Source of the DNA: Trichobilharzia regenti
Lineage: Eukaryota > Platyhelminthes > Trematoda > Strigeidida > Schistosomatidae
DNA: 64,000 nt
Direction: 5' to 3'
Assembly: GCA_944472135.2 (NCBI GenBank)
Contig: OX235263.1
Coordinates: 1,161,517-1,225,516 of the forward strand
Shown: positions 42,510 through 52,844 of the stretch, piece after piece
How the letters are laid out: the number at the start of each line of letters is the position of its first letter
Numbering within the stretch: the stretch's first letter is position 1
Position numbers and translations under genes: made by a program
The notes under the pieces: generated by a model
What the model was told of the DNA's origin: nothing
Databases searched by the model: none
Seen by the model: only the letters and a program-made list of their open reading frames with translations

Positions 42510-43610
42510 ATTATTATTTATTATTATTGTTTGCTTTAGTTCATGGAGGAAAATAGGGATTCAGCTGCACGCCATTGCCTTCGGTTCTCTGCCAAAACAT
42601 TCACCTTGCTCCACGTCTGCCCACAGGCTTTTATCTCCTCTTTACGACACCTTATCCATGTCACCTCATCCTCGCTCTGACAGCCAACTCCACTAGAGTG
42701 ATGGCCTGTCTTGTGATGTCACTTGGTGGCTTGTTTTCTCAGATTATGGCCAGCCAATCCACCTCCATTTCTTCCTTCACACCTTCCGTTGCACAATCGA
42801 TTCTTGCTGGGTTGGTTTGCTCGTTAACAGAGATCCCTCCCTATGGCTGATGTTTTCTGGCCCTCCATCTGATCATGAGCGAAGCAATGAGCGTAGACAG
42901 CTGTTGATGAAAGTCTGTAGTTTGTTTGAAGTGCTCTTCATGACGCGCCAAATTTCTGATCCGTATAGTAAGTAGCACTGACTTCACATTGGAGTTGAAA
43001 ATATGGATATTGTTTTTAATTCCGAGTGCTGTTGATCTCCACACAGACTTGAGTGTAGTGAAAACTCGCCTTACTTTTCCGATCCTCGCAGCTTTGATTT
43101 CCTCATCATTTCTGCCTCTAGATGAAACAATGCTTCTCAGGTCGATAGGTAGGTAAAGGAGGTTGCTTCTTGCAAACTCCTCCCATTTATGGCGGCTGAT
43201 TGTTTTCTGTTGTTGTCGCTGTTGACCAGGAATCTTCATTACCACATATGTTTTCTCTATGTTCACTTTAAGGCCTATCTTCTCTGGGTGCTTCTTCTGC
43301 CAACTTGTTGCTTTTCACTTGCATATCTCTCAGCTGGTGAGAAATCAGACAAATACCAGAGACGAAGTCTACATCCTTCAAGTTTTTTTGTGTGGGTCCA
43401 TTTTATGTCTGTTTCCTCGCTGCCCGTTATCTGTTTGTCACGTTATCCGGTCTACCGGAATCAGGAAAATCATTGGAGATATTAGGCAGCCAGCCAGCTT
43501 GTCTTACTCCCGTCTTCACTTCTTCGAAGGATTCCATGAGGTCCCCGTTGTGGATTACTTGGCATGCAGCATTGTCTTGCAACTGATGGATGAGGTTTAT
43601 AATTTTTGCG
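42510..43610 (-). mobile_element. RTE-type LINE 3' third, dead
   Basis: Minus strand: CQVIHNGDLMESFEEVKTG (about 43562-43505), NIEKTYVVMKIPGQ (about 43263-43220), HKWEEFARSNLLYLPID (decayed), RRVFTTLKSVWRSTALGIK (about 43075-43020), IFNSNVKSVLLTIR (about 43010-42968), then the C-terminus and a decayed 3' end with (TAA)n. First subfamily, with more changes than 17350 and 30175. Confidence 0.85.
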
Positions 43611-43619
43611 GCACCTCGC

Positions 43620-43860
43620 AATTTCCTTCCTTCACGTTCCCCCAGTGGAACATAGGGCCTCAAGCTAGTGGTTAGAAGTTTCTGTAGCAGTGTTTATTTT
43701 ACAGGATAGAATTGCTAGCCTCATGCCCATCCTTTCCTCTTTACCAGCATTATTTCTGGCTTAGCGAGGTAAAGGAGTTCGTCTGTGGCCGGGGATCGAA
43801 CCCCGGACCATGTGCCTGGTCGGCGAGCGTCCTAACCGCTATGCCACCAACGCATGAAAC
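43620..43860 (-). repeat. Family B2 SINE, minus strand
   Basis: Minus strand head gcgttggtggcatagcgg, B box gggttcgatcccc, body and RTE-like end gaggccctatgttccac. It lies directly against the 5'-truncated RTE copy, so one may have inserted at the end of the other. Confidence 0.85.
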
Positions 43861-44070
43861 CTAGGTATAGTCAAGGCTTCCTGTGGTCGATTGTCCCCAA
43901 CCACCAACTTATATCATCAAAATCAATGTACACTGTGACAGCGAGCTACCTAGTGGTTTAATGGTCACATTGCAAACCTAACTGACTGATAGAATCCAAT
44001 CTGCACCGAAGAGAGGACTAGACACATCATACTAGTTTACTAGTGTCCAAACAAGGTAACCGTCGATAAT
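43861..44070 (+). repeat. Family D repeat, plus strand
   Basis: gaaacctaggtatagtcaagg corresponds to the second half of the family D hammerhead at 16713, followed by ggcttcctgtgg; then tgcaaacctaactgactgatagaatc and ggactagacacatcatactag match the complement of 16385-16540. The first half of the element is missing. Confidence 0.65.
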
Positions 44071-44475
44071 GGATAATAGATTTTATCTTCTTTTTTCTCT
44101 CCACTTTTTCAATAATCAGGTTGTGAGTGCAAACACAGTAGTATATCAGTTCCACATCTGATAAACTGATAGAATCAAAATTATTTGCAATTCACTGAAC
44201 ACAAATGGATGTTTTTATTGTATGAGTATTATGCGATAGAATCTTAATAGTAAACAAAATTATTATCTTTAATTTTTACATGAATAACTTTGCAGTATTG
44301 TTTGTTCATGCTAACAAAGTCAACCTGATGTTTTGATGTAGTACAAAGCTGATGCATGAAAAATTCTGAAGAATAACAGCAATTAAATGAACTAACAGTG
44401 GATGAAGAAAGAAATACAAAGTGATTGAAAAATTTACAGAAATACAGAGAAACCTTATAAACAATTTTTAGACGT
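44071..44475. other. AT-rich DNA, nothing recognised
   Basis: No supported feature. Confidence 0.4.
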
Positions 44476-44479
44476 TTTA

Positions 44480-45300
44480 ATGAGTCAATAAAAAGATCTA
44501 TTTATAGAACATCTACCTGGAAAGAACAGTATCTTAATTACCACAGTTTCTGCCCTATTCGGTACAAAAGAACCTTAGTGAGTAAGGTGCTTTTTCAGTG
44601 GAATCCAACGAATATGCACTGAAGAAAGACACACTTGATGAAGAAGAAAGAAAGTTGACATAAACTATGGTTGATAGCAATTATCCAGACATGTTGATCA
44701 GAAGATATAAAGTAGTCAGAACATCGAGACCCACTCTACAACCCGCCCTTAAAAAAGACGTTTACATCAAGCAATCCTATATGGGGGCATCATAGCAGCT
44801 TGATAACTAGACAAAAACTGAATGTTGCTGTGGTTAGAAAGACTTATAATGCTCATAATAATTGCGAATGTGAAGCCATTTATCCATCCATCTAAGCCCT
44901 TTGAACATGCGAAAAACGATGTCGCATCCCACTGTATTTACCAATTTGAATGTACATGTGGATACACAAACACACACAGAGGGAGGACTCATCGATCTCT
45001 ACAGGTAAGGTCTGGCTTCAGAGCACATTCATAAATGGCTCCAGAAACAAATGGAATCTTCTGAATCCACTAATGGTGAGAACAGGTGACTAAGGTCTTC
45101 TATTGCGAAACATATTATAGAGACAAGACATAAAATTGACGTTAACACATCTTTTAAACCTAACTAATAAATGTGTTTGGAGTAGGGTGTATCTTAAGGT
45201 TTTGGAAGCCCCAGTTGGCAATTAGGTAGTTTATACCACCTTAATGAGTTCAAAGCAGCAATTTGTCATCACATTAGCCCTTCCTTGGTAAGCTTTGTTT
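44480..45300 (+). pseudogene. PLE 13: plus-strand remnant with GIY-YIG
   Basis: Frames: KDLFIEHLPGK (about 44492-44524), IRRYKVVRTSRPTLQPAL (about 44699-44750), FEHAKNDVASHCIYQFECTC (44901-44960), then the GIY-YIG continuation GYTNTHRGRTHRSLQVR in which the tyrosine and isoleucine of YIG are lost, and VLEA...LALPW (about 45200-45295), the C-terminus in another frame. Confidence 0.75.
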
Positions 45301-45505
45301 TGATGTCAGCCAGTGTAGATGTACTGTTACCTCTGTTATTTGGTTTAGTGGTCTTCAATGTTATTTTGACCTTGAGTACATCCTTTCAACTTGACCTAAG
45401 TAGTTTATTTTCTCACCTCCTAACTCTTTATTAATTTCTTATGTATATATTCCTATGACAAGTCCATGTGTGATCAGATTGTTAGAAATGTGCTGCACAA
45501 TTACA
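45301..45505. other. PLE 3' region or unassigned
   Basis: AT-rich sequence after the PLE 13 C-terminus, without further support. Confidence 0.3.
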
Positions 45506-45509
45506 TTAA

Positions 45510-45827
45510 ACTTAGGCTTCAGCAAGAACTAGCACAGAATCATGCTCTTATTCACACCAAATAAAATACCAAGTAGCGTCATCCTGGAGAGAATAAAGGA
45601 TGCACTGACTGGATACAGAACTCTGCCAGCCACCAGAACCAGCTGAATTCAGGAAAGAAATATCATGCGCAGATCAAATTGCAACTCTACTCATGACAAT
45701 CGAACGCAGCACAAGACGGCAATGAAGTAACAATCTTATTCGACTTAATCGTCTTTGAGAGGCCTACTACAAATGGTTACCTTGATAAATTTCGATAGAG
45801 AAAGAAAGACCAGTTTTACAGTTTAAA
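45510..45827 (+). mobile_element. RTE-type LINE, left half split by PLE 14
   Basis: Plus strand: ILERIKDALTGYRTLPA (about 45583-45635), NxIxxRSNCNST-like sequence (RT finger region), and a decayed FxxFERP string (about 45740-45765) where FEKAFD is expected. The match to RTE stops at about 45827, where the PLE 14 arm starts, and resumes at about 48662. Confidence 0.75.
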
Positions 45828-46209
45828 ATGATATCATTCTATTCCACAGATTCTCATCAACTGCACACAATTGCCTGAAATTAAAATGGTGATATACATG
45901 ATAATAACAGACTTCAACGTTTAAGTGGTAGTAGAGAAGAGATACTATAAAATTGACTCATCCTAAATGTAAGCATTACGATTTTTTAAGTTTAAGTTTT
46001 CATCATTAATTTATGCGCTTTCAAAGTACGAAAGAGGGGGGAGTGGTAAGACAGAAAACATCAAAAATTAACAAACACATAGCAATTTAAAAAAAAAAGA
46101 CAAAAGCGGTCACAGTTTATAAGACGGAGATTCGTGCAGTGAGTTGAGATCACCGAATGAGATGTCTAATTAATTAATGTAATCAAAATCAAAATTCAGT
46201 TGCTAAGGG

Positions 46210-46541
46210 AGTGAGAGGTTAATCACACTCTCTTTCGGGATGCATTAGTCTGGTTCGAATCTTTTGATTGTGATGGCTTCAGGGAATCGTAGTAAATTTG
46301 CTGTCCTTTGTCTCTTAAATATTTTGAAGGACTTCGAAATCTCTACAAGGTGACCAGTATCAGCAATATATCTGGTAATTGCACTCTGAGAATATTTGTT
46401 TCCTTTCAGACACAGGTTTCTTGGAATATAAGCCTTTCTTTCCGTTCTTCCAATGTACTTGCTCCCGAAAGTGCACGTAAATTCATAAACGCAGTTGCAG
46501 GTGACATCAGCAGGATATTTATCCAGTTTCAAGTGGCTCAT
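46210..46541 (-). pseudogene. PLE 14 coding stub: GIY-YIG and C-terminus
   Basis: Minus strand open frame 46541-46245: SHLKLDKYPADVTCNCVYEF, FGSKYIGRTERKAY (YIGR of GIY-YIG), YSQSAITRYIADTGHLVEIS, SFKIFKRQRTANLLRFPEAI. It is an almost continuous GIY-YIG to C-terminal stretch without internal stop, so one of the youngest coding pieces of the window, but no RT is attached. Confidence 0.85.
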
Positions 46542-46684
46542 TGAAGAAGTACTGATGCAGAAGTGATCGCAGTCAAACGATTCAAACCAGACTAATGCAT
46601 CCCGAAAGAGAGTGTGATTAACCTCTCACTCCCTTAGTAACTGAATTTTGATTTTGATTACATTAATTAATTAGACATCTCATT

Positions 46685-47674
46685 CCCATGTCTTAGCAAT
46701 CTCCAGTAAAATATTCCGCTTGACATTTTACATTAAGAAGTTAAGACACTCGGGTATAACTCAACCCCTCATCCTACAGTTCGTAAACTCTTGCATCCTA
46801 CCTATTCTTCTTTATTGCTCACCCTTATTCTTTCCTGGTTTGCTTAAAAAAGACTATGTCACAATTCGTAGAATACTGAAGACTGTCAGTAGAGTGAGTG
46901 GTGTCCCAGTGGACCACATAGTTAACGTCGTTGTCGATAGGTATTTGACTTCGTGCAATAAATTTGCTAAAGGGATTTTGTCTGACTTGGAGCATCCGCC
47001 TTACCCTCCTTCAGCTTTCACCTTGCATCTCCTCAGGTAGAACAAGGAGTAACTTCAGAAAACTGTATGCTCGCACGTCTAAGTATAAGAAGTCTATGAT
47101 ACCATACTTGGCATGTATTTTGTGTGATGAAAATAGTGTCAGGCAAGAATTAACTAACCTTCTTTCATCTAGTAAATAAACAATTTCCTCCATCCATCCT
47201 TACATACCTTCAAGTTTTACTTTTATTACTTCTATTATATTTATGGTCCTGTTGCTTCTTCGCTTGTTTTACTCTCATAATTGCAAACACCAACTTATCT
47301 CCATGACGGCTGTAATCTTTGTTTTTCCCCTCACAATCACCATCATGCAAAGAGAACATTATATTCAATATTTTTAAACATGTTAGGATTTCCATACCAC
47401 ATTGACAATACTGTGTGGCACAAGCCAACGGCAATTTTCACTTGTATTCTTTTTATTATTACCCTAGCTGTTATCATTATTATTGCTATTTCCATTTTAT
47501 ATGCTGCATGTTTATGACACTACCTCTATTGCAAATGTGGAACAATTTTCTGTGTGATTAATTTTTATTTATAATTTGAGGAAATTAGATGGAATATTGT
47601 GATTAATGCTGAAAATTCCATTCTGTATCACAAGTACTGTTTTTGGAATAAAGTAAATCATTATTATTATTATT
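46685..47674 (+). mobile_element. CR1/jockey-group LINE inserted in the PLE 14 arm
   Basis: Frame 46720-47040: IKKLRHSGITQPLILQFVNS, SCILPILLYCSPLFFPGLLK, VSRVSGVPVDHIVNVVVDRY; then in a shifted frame SSGRTRSNFRKLYARTSKYK (about 47030-47090). It ends ttctgtatcacaagtactg, AATAAAG near 47648 and (TTA)n. Same family as 26595-27735, which it matches from that copy's position of about 26845 on. The arm reads tctcatt/cggtgatctc across the junction, with att shared by tail and target. Confidence 0.9.
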
Positions 47675-47773
47675 CGGTGATCTCAACTCACTGAACGAAT
47701 CTCCGTCTTATAAACTGTGACCGCTTTTGTCTTTTTTTTTTAAAAATTGCTATGTGTTTGTTAATTTTTGATG

Positions 47774-48167
47774 TATAGTTTGGTTTGTAAGGATTAGTTA
47801 TGTTTTACGAGTTGATCACGGATTGATATCAGTTAGAGAACCATTGAAAACCAGGGAGTACTGGACAGCTGCTGTTTCATCCTAGTTTGGGAATCATCGG
47901 CAGTACGCACCCACTGGGTTTCGAACCCAGGACCTTCCGGTTACAAGGCAAGCTCGTATACCATTCAGCCACTGGAACCCGATTCAATGGCTCGTGAATT
48001 CTAACTTCTACTAATTCGTGATTTAGCGCGACCCCAACCATTGTCGTTGGTGGGACATCCATCCACACACGTGACATCTAATTGGACCTCACTGGTCACG
48101 ACTTCTCACTAGAACTCAGGAAACTCCAACCTGTAGCAAGTCACTAGCGAGCATCAGATTAACTTTC
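47774..48167 (-). repeat. Family A SINE, full length, minus strand, 20-base target duplication
   Basis: Flanked by tatagtttggtttgtaagga at 47774-47793 and 48168-48187. The minus strand runs from ctgatgctcgctagtgac through gagaagtcgtgaccag, the tRNA-like head, B box gggttcgaaaccc-like and decayed hammerhead (core CCGATGA, GAAA kept) to aactcgtaaaacataac. It defines the length of family A at about 370 bases. Confidence 0.85.
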
Positions 48168-48426
48168 TATAGTTTGGTTTGTAAGGACAATGGTTGGGGT
48201 CGCGCTAAATCACGAATTAGTAGAAGTTAGAATTCACGAGCCATTGAATCGGGTTCCAGTGGCTGAATGGTATACGAGCTTGCCTTGTAACCGGAAGGTC
48301 CTGGGTTCGAAACCCAGTGGGTGCGTACTGCCGATGATTCCCAAACTAGGATGAAACAGCAGCTGTCCAGTACTCCCTGGTTTTCAATGGTTCTCTAACT
48401 GATATCAATCCGTGATCAACTCGTAA
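48168..48426 (+). repeat. Family A SINE, plus strand, 5'-truncated
   Basis: Starts at caatggttggggtcgcg, then tggctgaatggtatacgagc (A box), gggttcgaaaccc (B box), decayed hammerhead (ccgatgattcccaaactagg, then GAAA and agctgtccagtactccc) and the end cgtgatcaactcgtaaa. Nearly identical to the complement of its neighbour. The pair lies between aatttttgatg copies at 47763-47773 and 48427-48437. Confidence 0.85.
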
Positions 48427-48661
48427 AATTTTTGATGTTTTGTGTCCTACCCCTCCCCCTCTTTCATACTTTGAAAGGGCATAAATTAATGATGAAAACT
48501 TAAACTTAAAAAATCGTAATGCTTACATTTAGGATGCGTCAGTTTCATAGTATTTCTTCTCTACTATCACTTAAACGTTAAGGTGTATGTTGTTATCATG
48601 TATATCACCATTTTAATTTCAGGCAATTGTGTGCAGTTGATGAGAACCTGTGAAACTGAAT

Positions 48662-49293
48662 GATGATATCTTTCTTTCCCTATAGAAGCCTATTACACTG
48701 TTTACCATAAAGTAATTTGAAACCACTTTAAACTCCGTGGAGTGGTGGAAATCTTCCCCAAACTCAATCGGTAGCTGTTTAACAATGCCACATTTCAGGT
48801 GATCCACAATGGGACACTCAGCGAGTCTTTTGAAGTGAATTCAGGAGCATGAAAAGGATACTGTCTACTTTTGCCAACGATATTTTTAAATGTGATGGAC
48901 TGAATTACGCTCCAGACTGTTGAGAAGACAGGAATAAGTTGGACTGATAAGAAGACTCGAGAATATCTGTCTTAGATGATTCACGTCTGACGTCATTATT
49001 TCGAAGAAGAATTTTCGGGCTGAATCCAAAATAATGACAGAAGAAGCAGCAGCAGCAGCATGGACAGGACTTCAAATGAACTTGGGGAAGATAATGGAGT
49101 AACCAACAACATCAACAAGCACCAATCATTGTCAACAAAATAAATTTGGAAACAATTAACGTTTTAAATTATCTATTCAGCATGTGTTTTCAACAATAGG
49201 CGACACGGATAAAGATGTCAAAAAGGCAAGACAGACCACATCAATCTGAAATCAGTTTGGACATTCGCTACACTAACCCAACATTACCAATGT
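48662..49293 (+). mobile_element. RTE-type LINE, right half after PLE 14
   Basis: Plus strand continuation: VIHNG-like sequence (ggtgatccacaatggg, about 48798-48813) and SESFEVN-like sequence, then a decayed YADD region, NIGxT...-like sequence and LTQHYQC at about 49270-49290, where the match ends at a B1 SINE. Its left half is 45510-45827. Confidence 0.75.
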
Positions 49294-49296
49294 TAA

Positions 49297-49500
49297 GTTG
49301 GTCCGTCGGTGGCACAGTGGTTAGGACTCTCGCCGACCATTCACATGGTCCGGGGTTCGAGCCCACGCCGGCGCACATCTGATATCTATGGTTGGCCTGC
49401 AAAATTTGGGCTACCGATTTCCATGCTGAAAATTCCATACTTGTACCGAAAATACAGTGTGGAATCAAGCTGTAAATCAAAAATAAAATAAAATAAAAAA
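49297..49500 (+). repeat. Family B1 SINE, plus strand
   Basis: Clear head (cgtcggtggcacagtggttagg), B box ggggttcgagccc (49352-49364), body ctgatatctatggttggcc, cgatttccatgctgaaaatt, and tail gtaaatcaaaaataaaat. One of the best-preserved B1 copies; A and B boxes look functional for RNA polymerase III. Confidence 0.9.
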
Positions 49501-50154
49501 TTATAGGGACCACAAGCCGAAAGGGCTTAACTTCAGCAAATGAAACCCAATTCAACAGATGCCTTAAACTGTGACTTACCAAAAAATAACGAATATCATA
49601 AGGTATAATGAATTTCAAGTTTCGTGAATCCGAAATTAATAAGAAGAAGGTTGCAGTGAAGAAAATTTTCTTTTCCAATGAAGTCATCAACTAGGTGGCT
49701 GTACATTCGCGGATTCATGTTAAATAGGTTGAGAAGTTCCAGAATAATTTCCGGTCGAGAGTCGAATTAATAAAATTACCATCAGAAATTAAAATGCCAC
49801 AATAAACAGAGGCTGTGACGAATAAAGCTCCGAGAAAGTAGCATCATAATTTCTGAGATGACTGACATATTGTACAACTAGGGGTTAGAAATGTAAAAAT
49901 ACCAAAAATGTACACGATGTTTGGATAAAAAACTTATGTGACGAATAATTGTTGATGGAGTTAGGGATTAAATATGTAGAAATACAAAAATGACAAAATA
50001 GACAGACAGGACGTTCGGATATGACAATATGCTAGTATAAATAAAGATTAAGAGAAACTTAAAATAACATGAATAAACAGGAAGTTTGGATGAGAAAGGC
50101 GATGGGATGGTCATTACTAAAAGAATTACCTAATTATGATGGCTAAGGTGGGGA

Positions 50155-51663
50155 CTATTATTATTGCTCCCTTGCGTTCCTAATGGAACATAGGGCTTCA
50201 ACTGCACGTCTCCACTTGCCACTTCTGTCTTCTGCTGCTGTACTTTTCACCTGCATCCATGTTACTTAGTTCATACTGTTTCAACTCCTCTCTCTTTACA
50301 TGATCTCCTCCATGTCACCCTTGCACTGACGACCCAATCGCCGCTTCCCTTTCGGCCTGGTTCCACTCGAGCAATGTCACCTAGTGGCCTCCTCAGCAAG
50401 TGTCTAGCCCATCTCCACTTTCTTCTGCATATTTGTTGGGCGATTGGTTGGTTCTTGTTTTGTTTGTTTGTGTCCATAGTTTCTTGTTGGTGATTCTTTC
50501 CGGCCTGGCCATCTGATCTTCAGTATAGAACGAAGACAGCTGTTAAGAAAGGTCTGCAACAGCCTGTTGGAAATATTTTTTGTGACCCGCCCGCCAAGTT
50601 TCTGATCCGATCCGTATAGAAGAACTGACTGACTTGACGTGTTTGTATTGGAAATCCGACTGGATTTTGTTGTTGATGCTGGCTGAGTGACGAAGATTGA
50701 TTTCCAGATTGGTTTCAGGTTGATGAATGTGTTTCTCGCTCGATTTGACATCCTCGTCCGTTCCGACTGCCTGTAGTTGAGACAATGCTCCCTAGATAAG
50801 TAAAATGAATGAAGTAACCTCTTTCAAATCCCTCCCGTTGATGATGATTGACGCTAGATGTTCCTGCTGCTGTTGTTGTTTGGTTGGTTATTTTCATAAC
50901 CTTTGTCTTGCCAATGTTCACCTGGAGTCCTGTCTTTGCCGGCTGCTCCTCCGACCAGTTTATCAGTCGGCTTTTGCTTGTAAGTCTTCGATTTTGTGTG
51001 ACATCAAACATAAATCATCCACGCGCTAAATCCCGGTCTTTTATGTTCTTCACGTCGGTCGGTCCAGGATATCCCTGTCTTCTCGTTTCCCACTGTCTGA
51101 CTGATATGTATCCATATATATATATATGGTGGTCTCTCTTTCTGTGCTCTCTTAGCCTGTGACCATTTCACTTTGTTGAACCTGTCTCCTTTAACAATTT
51201 ATATTCCCCTTATATTATATATAATATGTGTGTTTGTTGACAGTCTGTTCTTGGTGATATATATATCCATATAATATGTGTGTTTGTTTGGACAGTCTGT
51301 TATATTTCGCTATGTATATATGGATTGATACTCCATTATAATTAGCCAATCATGTTAAGACTGTCTATTGATTTGTTCACACACTTGGTTGGACATTCAT
51401 ATATATTTTGCTCTCACACTATTGTGTGATATATTTGATTCTTCTGGTGTTTGGAATATAGAAGTATCATCGCAAACCTAGTGGTCTTCTGATTTCTGTC
51501 TTTCTTGCGTCAGGACTATTAAATTCTCGACCGGTACCTAATAATAATTTGGCGACAAGTACATAACAATTTGGCGACGGGAGAAACTCAATTAATTCAC
51601 TCAGCAGCAGAACATAACACTGACGCATAATCCAATCCACCACAATTAGGAATATCACTGGTG
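50155..51663 (-). mobile_element. RTE-type LINE (second subfamily) inside PLE 15
   Basis: Minus strand: IFLIVVDWIMRQ-like sequence (about 51662-51622), interrupted by the LTR, then KREDRDILDRPT-like sequence (about 51085-51050), SKIEDLQAKAD-like sequence, VNIGKTKVMKITNQ (about 50919-50878), REGFERGYFIHFTYLGSIVS (about 50838-50779), NTFINLKPIWKS (about 50735-50700), RKWRWARHLLRRPLGDIAR (about 50430-50374) and a 3' end with gttgaagccctatgttccatt and (TAA)n. Closest to 59465-60890. Confidence 0.9.
51102..51619. mobile_element. Solo LTR, 518 bp, 5-base target duplication
   Basis: Starts TGATATGTATCC and ends AACATAACA, flanked by ctgac at 51097-51101 and 51620-51624. Deleting it and one ctgac rejoins RTE sequence that is continuous at about 59885-59905. 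Inside is a duplicated motif, atataatatgtgtgtttgtt followed by gacagtctgtt (about 51223-51256 and 51271-51304). A repeated aatttggcgac lies near 51548-51580. Strand is undetermined because no gene is present. It is unrelated in sequence to the LTRs at 4126 and 62539. Confidence 0.85.
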
Positions 51664-52110
51664 ATAATTAAGCACCCTTGTCCGGCGGGCACAAGGGTTG
51701 CACATATTTCTTTTGGATCCATTGTGTGGGTTTGAGCTTTTCGATAGCTAGTGCCTCTACATATTTAATCACTAACTCCATCAACAATTATTCGTCACAT
51801 AAGTTTTTTATCCAAACATCGTGTACATTTTTGGTACTTTTACATTTCTAACCCCTAGTTGTACAATATGTCAGTCATCTCAGAAATTATGATGCTACTT
51901 TCTCGGAGCTTTATTCGTCACAGCCTCTGTTTATTATGGCATTTTAATTTCTGATGGTAATTTTATTAATTCGACTCTTGACCGGAAATTATTCTGGAAC
52001 TTTTCAACCCATTTAACATGAATCCACGAATGTACAGCCTAGTTGATGACTTCATTGGGAAAGAAAATTTTCTTCGCTGCAACCGTCCTATGATTCAATG
52101 TGCATCCGTA

Positions 52111-52630
52111 ATTCCAGAGTCCATGGAGTTTTTAAAACCCATCATTTTGGTACTTGACTATCTTAATGGATTCAAAATGGATTCCAAATTGTCTGAGAAG
52201 TAGGCTATGATAACTGAGCAGAAAAACGTTCATTTAATCATCATATGGTTCAACTATTATTACAAAAATTGAAAAAAGCAACTCAACAATTTCCTCGAAG
52301 GCAAATTTTGCTTAAGATATGCAACAAAGCATATTCAATTATTCTAAATGAGATAGGTACACAGCACTCACGTCATCTTCAACTATGTTTAGGGGGATTA
52401 TATGGAATTCATTTTGGCAGAATGTAATTTCGGTTTTTTACTGAGCATGTCACAAGGTACCTTACTTTAAAGAAAGACATATACATATTAGAATAATATT
52501 ACCTTCATCAAAACACCTTGAAAATACAGAATATTTAGCCAGCATGTCTGCGTCTATCGTAAAACTAAGTTTTTAGAACATACAAGGATCAATATGATAT
52601 ATAAAAATAATTCCAATGAAATTTCATATT
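52111..52630. other. AT-rich DNA, nothing recognised
   Basis: Frames at 52018-52203 and 52245-52427 have no recognisable motif. Confidence 0.4.
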
Positions 52631-52634
52631 AAGC

Positions 52635-52826
52635 TGTTTTCTTTTTTATTTACAGGTTAATTCCACACTGTATTTTTGGAACAAGTATGGAATTTTCAGC
52701 ATGGATATCGGTAGCCCAAATTTTGCGGGCCGACCATTGATATCAGGTGTGCGTCGGGAGAGGATCGAACCTCGAACCGTGTGCATGGTTGGCGAGAGTC
52801 TTAGCCGCGGTGCCACCGACGCACAC
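52635..52826 (-). repeat. Family B1 SINE, minus strand
   Basis: Minus strand head (gcgtcggtggcaccgcggc), B box ggttcgaggttcg-like sequence, body ctgaaaattccatacttg, tail aacctgtaaataaaaaagaa. Confidence 0.85.
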
Positions 52827-52844
52827 AGTCAATGAAACGGTATT

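Larger units (their letters stand above)
45828..48661 (-). mobile_element. PLE 14: inverted-arm PLE, itself interrupted twice
   Basis: The left arm (about 45828-46260) is uninterrupted. The right arm is its reverse complement in three pieces: 46565-46684, 47675-47772 and 48427-48661. A LINE sits in the first gap (46685-47674) and a SINE pair in the second (47774-48426). Removing both restores one arm of about 430 bases. The minus-strand coding stub lies at 46210-46541. The whole unit sits inside an RTE copy. Confidence 0.9.
49570..52110 (-). mobile_element. PLE 15: inverted-arm PLE holding an RTE that holds an LTR
   Basis: Left arm about 49675-49985 and right arm about 51760-52075 are reverse complements: ctaggggttagaaatgtaaaa faces ttttacatttctaacccctag; aaatttccggtcgagagtcgaa-like sequence faces ttcgactcttgaccgg. 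The minus-strand C-terminus EALAIEKLKPTQWIQKKYVQ (about 51752-51693) adjoins the right arm. An RTE copy (50155-51663) divides the stub. Relative of PLE 12. Confidence 0.85.
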
